A DNA stretch of 64,000 nucleotides from Sphaerosporella brunnea (taxonomy: Eukaryota > Ascomycota > Pezizomycetes > Pezizales > Pyronemataceae). Under the pieces are notes generated by a model that was not told the origin of the DNA, did no database searches, and saw only the letters and a list, made by a program, of their open reading frames with translations. Made by a program: the position numbers and the translations under genes. Shown piece after piece: positions 32,078 to 45,184 of the stretch (the first letter of the stretch is position 1; each line of letters begins with the position of its first letter). The DNA is taken from NCBI GenBank assembly GCA_008704415.1, contig VXIS01000034.1, forward strand, positions 1-64,000. The letters are read 5' to 3'.

Positions 32078-35000
32078 CGAGGAGCGGCACCCAAGGGATG
32101 GCAGAGAAGGAGTTCTTGTGTGGTTATTCAATAAAAGTTCGCTTTCGGTGATTCAGTTGAAATCAGAATGATGAGGGTAGCGGCCTATCAGCAGACAGGA
32201 CCGGAGGTAGGTCGGCTTTCAGGACAAACTAAAAGAATACCGTGGTAAATATATGTCGCTCCAAACTACTGCCACGTCCCAGAGGTCCTGCGGCCAAAGT
32301 GAGCACAGCAGTTTCTCGTCCCCAAACGCAGTGCTAAAAGGTATTGTATGATGCAAACGGACAGGGTGAAGATGAATCTTATGGCTCGCCCCAGCTGCAA
32401 ACTCGCGCGACATACATTGACTACTCGACGCCCAATAAGAGCACTGCTGATCGTGAGGCGCGGGAGCGGAGGTCGGTGTTAGGTAGCTTTACGTCCGGCG
32501 GATCTGAAGACGTCCGAACCTCTAATGGAGGCGAAATCGAAACGGAACAAACTTGACAAGCTTTCCAGGGAACAGCGGTAGCTATAGAACGGGTGCAGAG
32601 GTAGTCGCGATAGGCAAGGAATCCGTTCTTGAGTCGGCTCTATTCGATGATTATATCAGCACCAACATGCGAATAACTATGGGAGCGGAAGGTAGCGATG
32701 CCAAAGAGGATTACTCACCGCTCCGAGACGTTCGGTTCGACGCCGGCGCGCTGCAAGGCCGGCTTGACCAGTTGCGCAGTGTATAACAAACTTCCTGAAT
32801 AATACAAGTCTCCTACGCCGTGTCTTCTGGCCCTTGCTGTCCCTATCGTCTTTACGCCTTGCTGGTTCGCAGGTCGAGCACGCCGAGATGCCCCAGAATG
32901 GTCGCCGACGATGGATCTAAGGCTAACCCCACAGACTTCTTCCGAACGGTAACGAGCGAAAGGCGCGATCGCACTCGAATCTGGGGACCAATTCCAAGCG
33001 GAAAGAAGAGACTCTCCAGCTGTATCGTAATTGCAGTCGCGTCGCGGGTATCCCAGAGGGCGTCTGTTCGGGGGAGGGCGGCGGGCGGCAACGTGTGGGG
33101 GAAATGGTGTTCGTTCGGCGGGGACGGTCAGATTGAGGGAAAAAGGAATTCGTGTGGATCACTGTGCTCGACCAGTCGTTTTCCTGGCCTTCTACCTGAC
33201 ACTACAGTTGACGTTGGGGACTTGTAGTGAGGGAGGTGGGCGTGGAAGGAGTTGGGTTGTCACCTCTGAGTTCGTTCCCTAGCCGTTCTCGTCTCAGTGG
33301 TTATTGCTTTTTCCTTGTCGGAAGGCCAGCTTATTTTCTGCGACCTACCCGCCGCCAGTCACGCTGGAGATATCTAGAGTACATAGACTTTGCGAATAGT
33401 ATTATACTTCTAGACCAGTGTTCCGGTACGGCGATTGCCAGCTTGTAGCTAGTTGGGCCAAATTCCGCGATTATTCTCGCGTGTTTTCAACCATCTCGAT
33501 AGTGATTGATGCTTTAAATTTGCCATATTGTCCTCATTGCACCTCAGCACGTACAGTCTAGTCTTCCAATGACCATCCGCACACACGAAAGAAACAGACA
33601 GGCGACCAGCAGCACTGGCAGGCAGGCGCTGGAACGGCGTTTCCGGTGGCCTGGGCGCCGTATGCGCTGAGCTGTGGCCATCAAAGGGAGGCAGAACGAC
33701 AGGTTGAGGCGCTGTCATGGTGGGGATGGGCTCGGTAAGATAGAGGCCAAGACTGCGATATGTACATATCATCCGTCATGGGCAAATTGTTTACTATACC
33801 TACTTCACGGCTTCCATGCTTAATAACCCAGGTCCAGGTACTCGCGACATATTGACTCTCCAAGGCCAGATATTGCATCAGGTATAGGAAGTAGCTTTAT
33901 TACGGCTGGCCAAAACGGATTCCAAATCCCAACCATTCGGGACGCTTAAGGAGGCGGCCACAATCCCCCAGTACTCTTCTGCTAGAGTTATAGCCCTCAC
34001 CGAGACCTGAAGGCTCCTCTCTTTCAGATTGCACTATCCCCTACCCACAGCCTTGGAGGCAAGGTACATACAAGTCCCAAGTGCAAGATGATGTGTTTCA
34101 AGCACGAATCAGATGCGTTGGGAAGAAAACACTGGTCGGGCTACTTGTAGGTATGCAGCCTCTTTTTTTTTGTGCTAAGTAGTCAACCATCATCCTGCGG
34201 TTCTGAGCGGACGGTTTAGCGAAGTTGACGTCGATTTTCTTTGTTCGTCATGGGGATAAGACGTATCCAACAGCAGACGCTCGAATGCGTCTGGAGACCG
34301 CATGCTTTTTCCAGCCCACCATCTCGACTGACGGAGAGCATCGAGTTGCTCAACACGGCAAGGCCCGAAGTTTTCTTTGTGTGACCGCTCTTCTTTGGAT
34401 GGGTAGCTACATCAAATACGGGAAACGAGGAAGGGGGGGTTCGAGCGGTGTAGAGTAAGTGCGGGGAAGAGTGGTGATAACTCATATGAATGAATCAGCA
34501 TCAATTCATCATCAGCACCATCGTCAATCAATCATTGACTGACACCTTCACACAATTGAGTATGAAAGCTTACCAACGCCGAAGGATAGATTGAGCATCC
34601 AATATCGACTTTCTATAGAAAGCGGTTGACGATATTTCTGCTCACTCCGTCATATGCAATTGCTTTTCTCACCTTCCACAGTTCCAACGGCACACGGAAC
34701 TGAGGGAAAACCAACAAAGAGAAGGCAAAGAACGATGTGTCATTTTTGAACTGGTGGAGCGCTCTGCTGAGACAGAAAAAAGCATTCCTCGCTCAAACAA
34801 AAAACGTCCCCGCACAACGGTTTGGAACATCATCATTTCGCAGGAGCTCATAGGTCTCCACCACCAACACTGTCATCACTCCCATCATCCAACATTTCCT
34901 TTCAATGGGCGTTTGATGCGATTCTCGCTTCTCTTGACAGCAACGGGTGCAGAGAGGTACAATGCATTTCCTCGAGAAACCCAACGGACCGAGGTCTTTG

Positions 35001-38000
35001 AAGAACTGAAACCCTTGAAAACGGGGTGTGGGTTGTCCGATATTCCACTGCGCCGGTACGCAGACGCAGAGCGACGGCCCAGTCCAATCAATGGGCCAAC
35101 CCGATAGTCAGGTCGTTCCTATTGGCAAGCTTGCAAGGAAATCTGCGACCCCGACGTCTTGACTTCTGGAAGAAGCGAACAGGTCTCTCTGGTTCGCCTT
35201 CTTGTTCGGGGGCCTGTAACAGACGAAATCGGGAAGGTTGGACAATGTTTCTCGCGAACCAAAAGCCCTTTTAATCAATTGGACCTGTTAGAAGATTCCT
35301 TTTTTGCTTGCGAATCGGCCTGCCTTTGCCTCCGAGCGGAGCTTTTGATTCTCTTTTTTTGTTTTATTTTTTTGCGAAAAGGTGGAACCGTGGTTCGTGT
35401 TTCCCCAAATCACGAGAACCGCGAATTCGACCGATGTTACATCGTGCCTACCCCCACCACTGGCCACATGATGATGGGTCAAGCTATGATCCAACAAGTA
35501 CATAGCATCAAACATCACCCCCGCAGGGTTCAACGCATCCCACCCTTGGAACCCGGACCCCAGAGCACATCTTTTTGGGCAACTGCTTCAGACTCTCCCC
35601 CCGCAGGCGGCATCCGGAAGTGGCAACTGCAGTCCCCCAAATTAGCCTCGAGCCCTGTCCCCCGCGTGCGATGTTCACTCAACTTCTGTGTTGCGAGGGA
35701 AGGCTGCTGCTGCTGGCGATGCATTATGTACTAAGTAGGTAGAACATCGTCACCCACAGCCTTTTTCGATTCCTGCAGCCGCCATACGTACGCGAGGTGC
35801 TGAACAAAAAATAAAAACAACTCCCGAGACAGCTATCGATACATAAAATTCAGACGAAATCTTGCCATCCAAGGGGCCGTCCTGCAAGGGAACTGCACCC
35901 CAGATCTCCTCAGCCGGAAAGTGGGCGGGCGGGGAACGGTGTTATGTCAAAACGGACAACTCAGAAGATCATCTTCCGCGGTCCGTGGTTTCGATTTTAC
36001 CCGTCGGCGACGATGGGGACGGAGTTGTTCGACTGGAACGAGCCTTCAGCAAGGTTCCATCGGTGATTATCTACATATGCAGCGGCGGTTGCATAACCCA
36101 ACTTTTCCCGAAATTCTGGATAGTAATACGTGTTCCTTCATCTGTAGTAGTGTTGTTTCCCCACCGCATCTGCGGTCCGCCCGAGAGATTTTCATGTACA
36201 TATGTCAATGGGCATGTCGGTACAAACCGTACGCTTTCGGTATACGGCGCAAACGGATGTGTTCTGCTGGTGATCCCGAGATACCCTAACGTATTCTTTG
36301 GATGATGGTGGTGCTCAGCAGCAACGTTGAACTTTGAACATCTCGCGTGGCATAAAATATGAAACTTGGCGTCGGCTGTCCAATCCACCCGGGGGGGTTA
36401 ATGCGTACCGTCATTGTGCGTTACGATAGCTCTACTCAAGGCCCTCCACCTATCATACATATTTTCTCACATCCTGAAGAGTTTTTTTAACATCTACCTA
36501 TTGGCCGACCCTCCGGATGGGTGGGCATCTAAAACATGCACCCGCTATAGGCCCCACCAACCATGGACCGTTCTGGATGTGACCTCAAAAACTCTGAGAT
36601 CGAAGCCAACGGCTTTGCTTTTCTCACCAAAGGAGGGGTGCATGATCGCATAAGCACTCCGATTTCGCTCATCCCACTTATCGATGCGCTGGAGGTTTGG
36701 GCGGGGTATAGATATTAGATAGTCAACAATGACAGCGTCGTCTCCAGGCTCTCGGTCAAGAACAAATGTGCTGCGTCGAGATTGCCTACGGCCCATAGTT
36801 TATTCCCTTGAGTACCTTGGTACCAGAATTCATCTTCTACCTAGCCGTTGATGCAGGTCAGGATCTCACGTGCGGACAAGTGATTTATCTACTAGTTATC
36901 AGCCATCTGCTGACCTGCTGATATCATGATAGTGTCATGTGGAGCCGTATTTCGGCCTGGGTAGGATGGCTGTGCGCCCGCGCGCGGGTATAGGATCAGT
37001 TAATGGTAGATCTGTGCTATGCGAAGGCTTCACCGCTCATGCTTTAATTATCACCAGGTTAATTGAATTACCCATCCGCCTGCAGCCAAGATCATAGGGC
37101 TGCGACCGCCGCCGCCTCGCCTTACATCTCCCAATTCGATATATCTGAACCGAGTTCTTCCGCGTGACCTTCAACCGCGTTTGCCGCTGGGGGCGGGCCG
37201 ATCACGAACGGAGGATCCGATTGGGTTATATAAATGTGAGATTCTCCACCACGGCTCGGTCACCGCCCGCAACAAACAGTCTAGCCGTTCCCGTTCCCGC
37301 CTTCGGAGAAACTCCACCAAGCTCCGTTTACATAAGTATCTATAAAGTTGATAGCCTTCTAGAAAGTCTAGAGAGCTGCGGAGGATCTTTGATATGTAAA
37401 TTGGCCAACCTCTATAGAGTATATAGAGTAGAGTAGCCCCTTGATCTCCGAGGCATGCCGCATGCCCATCACCCCGTTTCCCGGCGCCGGCTGATGTCAC
37501 CCAGTGACTAGGACAGGGGTATCGGCGGCAGGTGCAGATTTGGTCCAGCTCTCCCCAACCGATGTTGGCTCTGCCTAGTTCGTTTCGAAATGCCAACAAG
37601 CCTCAAGCCTCAAGCCGCTTGTCGTTTTGGATCCTACGAGTGCTAAGGCATGAGTGGGGATCTTTGCTGTGCCGCCGCCGCAAATCAAAGCCATGCTCAT
37701 ATGAGCCTCTCAGCTCCGTCTGTTGGTGGCCCCGTGCGGAGATCATCCTATTTTGCAACGGACGTACGTGGACGGCAAGGGCAATGCAAGGCAATTGCTC
37801 AACAAAAGGTACTCAGATCTGCTCTTACTTCTATTAACCCCTCGATATTAAGTTTTCCAAAGCGAGGCCACCTGGGGCCGCATGGAGCGTAAACAATTAA
37901 TGTTTTTTTTTTTTTTTCTCCCTTCTTTTTCCTCGCGGGTTGCACTTATTTCGGTTGGATTATTTGAGTTGTTAGATACGACAGAACGACGCATGTACAT

Positions 38001-39322
38001 ACACACGACAAACGCACGGCTGGATAACTCTGCTTCCTTGTAAGTTGGCCACTCCGCCGCCGCTTGCCCCTATGTAAGAAAGGGAGACGGCTGCACGCAC
38101 CGGCGCGCATTTTGGACGGACAGGAAAGCCTCGCCGCCGCCACTGACGATGATAGCACGGACTCGGCGCTTGAGGAACGGCCCTTTTAGGCGATCATGAT
38201 CGTCAACTATGTTCCTATCTATGTAGAGTTGTTACCTAACAACTTTTGCCGCCAAGAAACCCATCTGTTCAAAATCTCAGTCCGCGGTTTGGTGTAAATT
38301 GGTGTTATGTCGGTATGCCACGGGATCCTTGCGGACCAGCAGCTGAGCCTCCACAAGCCAGTTGGTCGATGTGGGGGCCTGGCTCCAAGCTTACATGTTG
38401 TACTCTGCACATAGTTACTTTATTACTAGCTACACTGCTTGTCGAAGGCTTGCATCAGCAGGAAGCCCCTGTTGCAATTATCTCCTCTCCGGCGATCTCG
38501 AGTTCTACCACGGCGCCGAGCTTTGCAGCACGGGATGATTTTTTTTTGATTTTTTTTTTTTTTCTTTCGCATGAGCATGAGGAAGCTCGTGCTGACTGGC
38601 AGGCATCGTCCCGTGCATGCTAGGCTCGTGCAAACAGAAATAACGACATCTCGGCATTGTGCGGATCTGCTGCAGCAGCAGCAGTAGCAGCATGTGCCCT
38701 TCCGGCTGGATATCAGTATCAGTGTCAGTATTTACCTATGCCTTCTGGGCAGCAATCACCCATGCATCCATATCCATCCGCTCAACTCGCACACATTTCT
38801 GAGTAGTATAGCATTCTCAACTTTCTGTACCAAAAGGGCCTCCGTTTCGGAGGAAGGGTGCGTCATTGTGCATCACCCGCTGTGAGACATACGTTGCCCG
38901 TCGCCGCCACCGCCGTGTGAAACATTAACGGGACAGGAGTCGGGTCTTGTAGGACAGGGAGCTCGAGGGATTATGCCTTCAAATTTCGCAAAAAAGCACA
39001 TAGGCGGCTTGCAGATGGGTAGCCGTAGCGGAGTAACTCCGATGCGCTGGTAAGGTGCGAGATGGGGAGGAGAGATGGATCGGTGGTGGCGTACATGTTA
39101 CATGTACACATGCACGGGTGAGTGCGGAATGAGGGGGGGGGGGGGGGCGCTGGCGCGCAAGAGTTGGATCATGTACTATAATACATACAGCTTTGGACTC
39201 GAACGTGAAAATTGCAGCCTGCATTTCTTTTTTCTCGTACTCGTACCGCATGCAAGACACACATACGCAGTTAGGTTGGCCCGCGGTCACTGTCTTATTT
39301 TCACTGCTGTTTTCTACTCTGC
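32078..39322. other. 7.2-kb region without a convincing gene
   Basis: 32078-32400 is the 5' flank of the large regulator. Two minus-strand frames with ATG starts are possible small genes. 33718-33449 is 89 codons and contains HWKTRLYVLRCNEDN. 36796-36545 is 83 codons and contains VIVDYLISIPRPNLQRIDKW. Neither has a family or splice support. A G15 run lies at 39133-39147. No terminal repeats or RNA genes were recognised. Confidence 0.4.
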
Positions 39323-39757
39323 TCACCGAACAACATCACGAAACAATCGATTCGTCTGGAGATTCCCATGTCTCCCCTCAAGTTTCAGCGCCATCTCCAA
39401 GTCCTCATGCCACTCTGCAAGCGCCTTACCATTCGCGCCAAGAGCCGGTCCTTCCATCTGTATTAATCTTCCCACCTCCTTCCACACCGCTTTGGTCGCA
39501 TCTCTCAGCCGTGTCTCCGAAAACTCGCCGCTGCGAAGCAGCGCACACATGTGCGCGCACAGCGCCAGCAGTTTTCCGAGGTATTCCGGCTGCTGATCTG
39601 ATGCGGCCTCAAGGTCCCCAAGGAAGGTCGACATGTCGAACGGTATGCTTCGAGTGCACTGGTGGTCGTCCATTGCGATGATTTCTTGGGTCTGCGAGAG
39701 AACGATGGGTTCGGAGAAGCCTAGGAGGCCGATGGGAAGTAGATCTGTGACGCCCAT
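39323..39757 (-). CDS. Hypothetical 144-residue protein
   Basis: A single uninterrupted frame from ATG 39757. The sequence is mostly helical and well mixed in composition (LGDLEAASDQQPEYLGKLLA, then TRLRDATKAVWKEVGRLIQM), which favours a real protein. No signal peptide, membrane segment or known motif was seen. It stands alone between repeat-poor intergenic stretches. Function unknown. Confidence 0.5.
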   Translation of the reverse strand: MGVTDLLPIGLLGFSEPIVLSQTQEIIAMDDHQCTRSIPFDMSTFLGDLEAASDQQPEYLGKLLALCAHMCALLRSGEFSETRLRDATKAVWKEVGRLIQMEGPALGANGKALAEWHEDLEMALKLEGRHGNLQTNRLFRDVVR

Positions 39758-40701
39758 TGCATTGGGGGTTCAAGAGGGACAATTGTCAACGAAAAGTGAT
39801 CATATACTTATGAGGGACTGTATTGTTCGTGTTGAATCCGTTGAATCGAGATCGTGATGACGGACAACGAGTGCTGCCTTATGCACTCAAAGCAAAAACA
39901 GTTAACTTTGATGAAGCTTAAGCCTCCGAAAGTTTCCAAGACTCACAACGGCCCTGCATACATCCGCCTGCGAACGGCGGTGTGATGCTCCATGATCTCT
40001 TGTAGCATCCTATGTTAAAGTGTAGGACAATGTTCAGGGGGGAAAAAGTTTACATGTACAATATCGACTTGCAGCTAGCCAAAGAAACAAGCTTTTTTTT
40101 GACCCGAGCATTTACACGTAACGGCTTCTGGCATGATTTGTGAAGTTGACTTTGCAATCGGCCTGCAGGTCACGGTTTTCTGGTGGCCAGCTGACTGGAC
40201 AAATGCCGCAGTCCATATTCCTAGGCTACCTAGAACCTCTCACGCGCATACCATGAGTATCTATCTGGCGAATACCTATGAAGGGCACCCGACCATTACC
40301 TCACAAAATGTCACTCTGTGCTGGGAAGCGCGCTTTGCATACAAATAACCAGTCCTGTAGAGCGGGAGATAGGTTGAATGGGGATACAACGAAAGCACCG
40401 AGGGTCGACTGTTGTTACCGAGAAGGTGAAAGATTCAGAGCCTCTAAAAGCTTGTAGCTACAGCGACAAGTACAAGTTCGGCTGGAAAAACAGCAGGCAA
40501 AAGGAGAAACCACATCGAGTTGAGGGACCACAAAATTGGACGTGGGGTTGATGTTGTCGAGCGGGACAACAGCAGTAGAGTAGACACGAGTAGGGAGGAA
40601 GATCCAGGCGAATGATTTGCTTGAAGAGTTAGCTTATTTGCAGGACCAGTGCTAGAGCGACAACCCTCACCCCGTCTCTTACTCCCTCACTCTCTGGGAT
40701 A
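39758..40701. other. Intergenic
   Basis: A 71-codon plus-strand frame from ATG 40133 (MICEVDFAIGLQVTVFWWPA) is possible but unsupported. Nothing else was recognised. Confidence 0.3.
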
Positions 40702-41199
40702 TTATCTGATTCTTGATATACCGGTAGTTCGAATGGAATGAAGTGTTTTGTACTCCTGAGGTATCATGACCAAAAGGAGGTGCCACAGGCTTGCATCGAG
40801 ATCTGTTAGGTCTTGAGCTTCCTTAAGAAAGAGACGGTTCAGACCGTCACCAAAGGGATTTCGGTATCGACCAATGCTAACATGTTCCCCCTTGGCCGAT
40901 GGCGCTTTCCCGCCCACCAAGTGAAGTTCGAAATTTCCCAGTAACGTCAACACCAGACATTGGAGGGACCTGTCGAAAAAGTGGCCATAAAGTTTAACCA
41001 CACAAAGCTTGGCTTGGGTGGCGATGTGTCGACTGCTCCGAAGTGTAACCTGCATGTGGGGAAGCACAACGTCCGTTGAGGGAATTAATGAACTTGAATT
41101 CTCCTGGAAATTTACGAGCACACCGAACAGAACACGGTCGGACACACCGCCAATCCTGAGCCTATTCTGAAGTTGTTGGGTTGTATTTCCGTCAGTCAT
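40702..41199 (-). CDS. Hypothetical 165-residue protein
   Basis: An uninterrupted frame from ATG 41199 (MTDGNTTQQLQNRLRIGGVS). It alternates hydrophobic and polar stretches (KLYGHFFDRSLQCLVLTLLG, NRLFLKEAQDLTDLDASLWH), as a folded domain would. No family is recognised, and there is no signal or membrane segment. The call rests on length and composition only. Confidence 0.42.
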   Translation of the reverse strand: MTDGNTTQQLQNRLRIGGVSDRVLFGVLVNFQENSSSLIPSTDVVLPHMQVTLRSSRHIATQAKLCVVKLYGHFFDRSLQCLVLTLLGNFELHLVGGKAPSAKGEHVSIGRYRNPFGDGLNRLFLKEAQDLTDLDASLWHLLLVMIPQEYKTLHSIRTTGISRIR

Positions 41200-41840
41200 T
41201 GGTGGGCAGGATGGGCTTTATTGGGCCAAATCTATAAAATGCAAAGAATGATCACGCGGTTTGTGGGTTTTGATATTAAACACCGGCGCCAGATTTATAT
41301 TTGGTGGCTAGAATCCTGTGCATATTTGTACGGCCCGGCTGGCTGGCTGTAAAAGAAACTAGCCATCTGCTTTCGGCTCATGGCGAAGGACGTTCACCGT
41401 TATAGAACGATAGATAGTCCAAAGATGAGCGCCGGGAAACAGATAGTTGTTTTAGTGCGAAAGCAAGAGCGAAGGGTTCAAGAGCCCTAGTCTCAGCGGG
41501 TCTAGATTTGAAAGCGGGGCACAGGAAAAATGAGGCAGGCGTGAGAACCTCTTCCCCAGGCCAACCATATGTGATCAGGAGCAGTGTCTCAACGAAATTC
41601 AAGTCGAACCTTACGATTCCTTTCCTTCTTCTGACAAAGAGAAAACGTTTACCCAGTAAGGCCTTACCTTTAGGGAACACAAGGAGCGAAGGCAGGCGCC
41701 CCCGCGGCCGGTATGGGGCTGGCAGGCTGTTGGGAATTATGAGCGCGCCGGCCCAATTTCCTTAGATACTCCCAGTCCACCCGCCGACCCCGCGCTTCCT
41801 TGGAACTTCACCACTGGGAGTAGCAGCCACCGCAATGACA

Positions 41841-42082
41841 CCGAGCCCTCTACTCCTCACGCCCTACAGCGGCCCGGGCGTCCTCTGGCAAGTGTTCGTG
41901 CCCCCGGCCTGGAAGCCTTTCGAGCCTGCACCGGTGGCGAACCCGAAGAGTGGCTATTGCAGCTTACTTTTTCTACGGATCAAGATGGAATGACTAGCAA
42001 GCGTTTGTCTATCGGGGCTCATCTTGAGATAGAGACCGTTCGCCAGTTACTGGCTGAGGTTGCCGATGACGAAACCACCTAG
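41841..42082 (+). other. Possible terminal exon
   Basis: A frame lacking an ATG follows a possible splice acceptor near 41822. It reads GLEAFRACTGGEPEEWLLQL, then SIGAHLEIETVRQLLAEVAD, and ends at the TAG near 42080. The text looks like protein, but no upstream exon could be joined with confidence. Confidence 0.25.
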
Positions 42083-42712
42083 AACTACAAATATGGTCTT
42101 TGAAGTGTGTCCCACTTCATGCCAATCCAGGCGTTCATGTGTCGGGTCGGATGGCTAAAACTCCCAGCGGATGCTGTACAGCCTGCCGGCTCAACACTTG
42201 TGGTCTTCCATTTGCACGAACTCTTGGGCAAACTACATTCCATTTTGCCATTGGGTTCAGCATCATTACCACCGTCTCTGGGGCGATTGAACCGTTATCA
42301 CTCTACTCCTCCACTACCAGTACCAGTATCGAAGATCACTCACCACGAAAACACTTGCTCAACTGTGCGCCAACACCTATCACGCACACAGAAAAACGAA
42401 CTGAACCATCCCACCTCGCAACGGTTCTCTAGGAACGATATCATACCCTCGACAACCCCGCAGCCCAAGCTCCTTCCGCGAGGAGGGGCTCAATTGATCG
42501 AACTATAATTCATAAGAGTGGCGTGCGCATGTCCGCAGCTCTCGGTCAGAGATCGAACGTAATCCTCAGGTACCACAAGCAACCCGTACATCTTGCACGG
42601 GCAGTATGGAACGGATCAACAGCAGAGGTCGAATACATACCTCATAAGCACCGTCACGATCTAACATCCTGGCATGGTGACGTCCATAAATCACACCATC
42701 CCGCCAAAGACC

Positions 42713-43314
42713 TCAGAGAGGTCGTAGCAGTGGCGCGCCTTGCCTCAACCCCCAAAAGTGGTAATACTGCTCGTAGACTGGGGTCTTGGGTGCGGGCTTG
42801 AGCTCCTTAAGCCTCTCACGGGTTTCCGCCACACTGTACTGCCCACACGGCCCGGGATCCCCGTATTGAGTGCGGTGCACAGCCGCCACAACCATGTCGG
42901 GCATCGACGAGTCCATGTTGCTCTCCAACTTTGCAATTGCGGCGGCATTGGGGCTTGGCTGCGGCGCTGGCGTGGGCAGTGCGTCTAAGGCCGTGTGGCG
43001 GTTCAGCGGGGATGGGCCGTTCCCATCCGCCCTGCCATTTCCCGCTTGGAACATCGCCGTCCCAAAGTTAATAGAGCCTCTACGCGGGAAAGGCCCTGGT
43101 AGATGGCGGGGTAGTCCCTCCACGAATACAGGTCGTTAAACGCCACATCCAACACCGCCGGCCGCTGCTGGGGGCTACCACCCTTGTTGGGGTGGTAGTT
43201 CTGGTAGCAGCAGTAACCGACGATGTGCCGGGCGAGCAGGATGTGGAACTTGTCGTCGCCAGATGCGGGGGGCTCCACACAGAAGCGGTGGCACGGATCA
43301 GCAATTGACGGCAT
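42713..43314 (-). CDS. Hypothetical gene with a frame change or unrecognised intron
   Basis: ATG 43314 begins MPSIADPCHRFCVEPPASGD and continues with HILLARHIVGYCCYQNYHPN and DVAFNDLYSWRDYPAIYQG. Near 43085 the neighbouring frame takes over and reads INFGTAMFQAGNGRADGNG, a Pro/Ala stretch, AVHRTQYGDPGPCGQYSVAE and VYEQYYHFWGLRQG, ending at 42713. No intron satisfies both splice rules and frame, so a one-base indel is the simplest explanation. Directly upstream lies an 18-bp tandem repeat (43317-43356) in the presumed leader. Family unknown. Confidence 0.45.
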
Positions 43315-43316
43315 GG

Positions 43317-43356
43317 TGATGTTCGTGATGTTGGTGATGTTCGTGATGTTGGTGAT
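43317..43356. repeat. 18-bp tandem repeat, about two copies
   Basis: The unit GATGTTCGTGATGTTGGT is repeated immediately upstream of the ATG at 43314. Confidence 0.8.
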
Positions 43357-44247
43357 TTGTGGTTAGTGGTGGTGTTGGGGGATATGGGCCAATTTAATTT
43401 CCGGCAATCCGTCGTTGGTTGAGGCTTGCTCACTCGCAAGGAACTTGCTGTGGGCTAGAAAAGATGATGAAAGCGAACAAGGGTACTCAATCATTGGTTG
43501 GCCGCAGTTGACCCATGAGATAACATCAATAAGGGGGCAGGATAAGGGCGGGGACGTCTGTCATGATCGTTCGCGGCAATAAAAAGGAGTACCCAACCGC
43601 GCAGCATCGCCTTCACTCGACCTCCTCGCAGACAGACCAAAAAGCGCGGCTGGCTGTTTAACATTGATTGGAGGGGGGAAGGCCGGACTTTGCTTCACCG
43701 AATATCACTCCAGGTACCTAGCTGTATGCTTTTATTTTACTACTCTATTTACTAGCTACCACACAACCACGCCCTCAACTGCATGTAGCCAAAGCAATGC
43801 GAGAGACTGAGAGTAGGTATCCATCCCAGCCTCAAGTTAACTGAGTGCGCCCATGTCATTTTCAGCCCAAGTGAGGCGAGTGATGTACTATGAGTTAAGT
43901 ATCATGTGCGCTCAATTCTCCTATGTACTCGTACATAGTATTCGACCGGAAACGCTCTCTAGGTGCGGTCAAAGAAGTTCGAAACAGATCCTAGAGGTAG
44001 AAAATGCATACCAATCAGCAGCCTGGAATATTCGTCGAAAAACCAACGTACAAGGGACTCAAAATGCATGCTGGAAACCGCTTTAGATGCCACCCTTGAA
44101 CATTTCTTTTCCATAACCCCCCACAGATGTGTCGCTGGTATTCAACTTCACCATGTTGGTTGGAGTGATGCTCTTCGACCGTCCCGGAGGGGCGTTTAGG
44201 GTTTTTTCAACGGCCGTTTTTATACTTCTCCTGCTAACTTTAAACCC

Positions 44248-44289
<42 letters not shown>

Positions 44290-45184
44290 CCCCAGAGATC
44301 AGCTTTGGCACGAGAACACGCATACCCTTCCTTGACCGTGAAGCTAACGCAACTCATTCTGAAGGAGTTTTGTTTTTTTCTATCTGCAGGATACATAAGC
44401 CCAAATATGTAGCTCGTGGCATTGTCACGTCGACGTCGACCTCTATCCATCCCTGGCGTTTGAGACCGACTTTGGCTTTGCTCTGCCGCTTATCCCAGCC
44501 CAATGGAACTCCCGAACCTTGTATACACACCCACGTGGAGAGTGAGTGGTACGTACTTCCATGATTGAAGCCAGAAGTGCACGTTTCGAGGAAAAAATAA
44601 AGCAGTGGGATCTGACACGCACAAGGAAACGAAAGAAACGAAAGGAAAATACCAATCGAACTCTCATCAGCTGCAGAGAATTCGAAAAGCCCGAATGAAG
44701 CGCAAGCGAAGCTCCACCCACATCTTCAATAGCTGGCCAGGCCCCAAAAAGCCCAGGCCCCAGGCTGTATGTAGGCTAAAAGGCGCGAATTAACAAAAAA
44801 AGCGGTTCACGTTATACAGGTACCACGTTTAACTTGGCTTAACCTGAAGGTTAAAACTAAACGCTTGCAATGTTTCGTGAAGCTCACCAATGTATCGCGA
44901 GGTCAGCACTATGGTGGGTGACCGACCCGCATGGGAATCCGTGCTGTTATTATTTTTTTTTTGTTATTTTTTTTTTTTTTTTGCACGGGATGAAAAGTGG
45001 GGATGGGGCTCACTCGAGTTGGAGTGATAACCATAGCTGGCTCGTAAAACATCGTTGCAGACAGAATCGTGATACTTCCAACGCCAACCCACACACACCC
45101 ACGCAATGCAAGTCTAACCATAGATACATCATTCGCAAAAACAAATAGAAGAAGAAGCACAAGATAGCCATGTGTGCAAACCAA
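43357..45184. other. Intergenic with a T39 tract
   Basis: No gene supported. A run of 39 T lies at 44251-44289, and further T runs at 44950-44982. The patch at 44730-44780 shares GGCC/GGCTG words with the start of the window. Confidence 0.45.
44251..44289. repeat. Poly-T tract, 39 bases
   Basis: An uninterrupted run of T on the plus strand. It could be the poly-A end of an old minus-strand retro-insertion or simple slippage. No retroelement was recognised beside it. Confidence 0.8.

Noticed and set aside
37171..37599. 142-codon minus-strand frame
   Set aside because: Mixed composition, competing frames on the other strand, no recognised motif or splice support.
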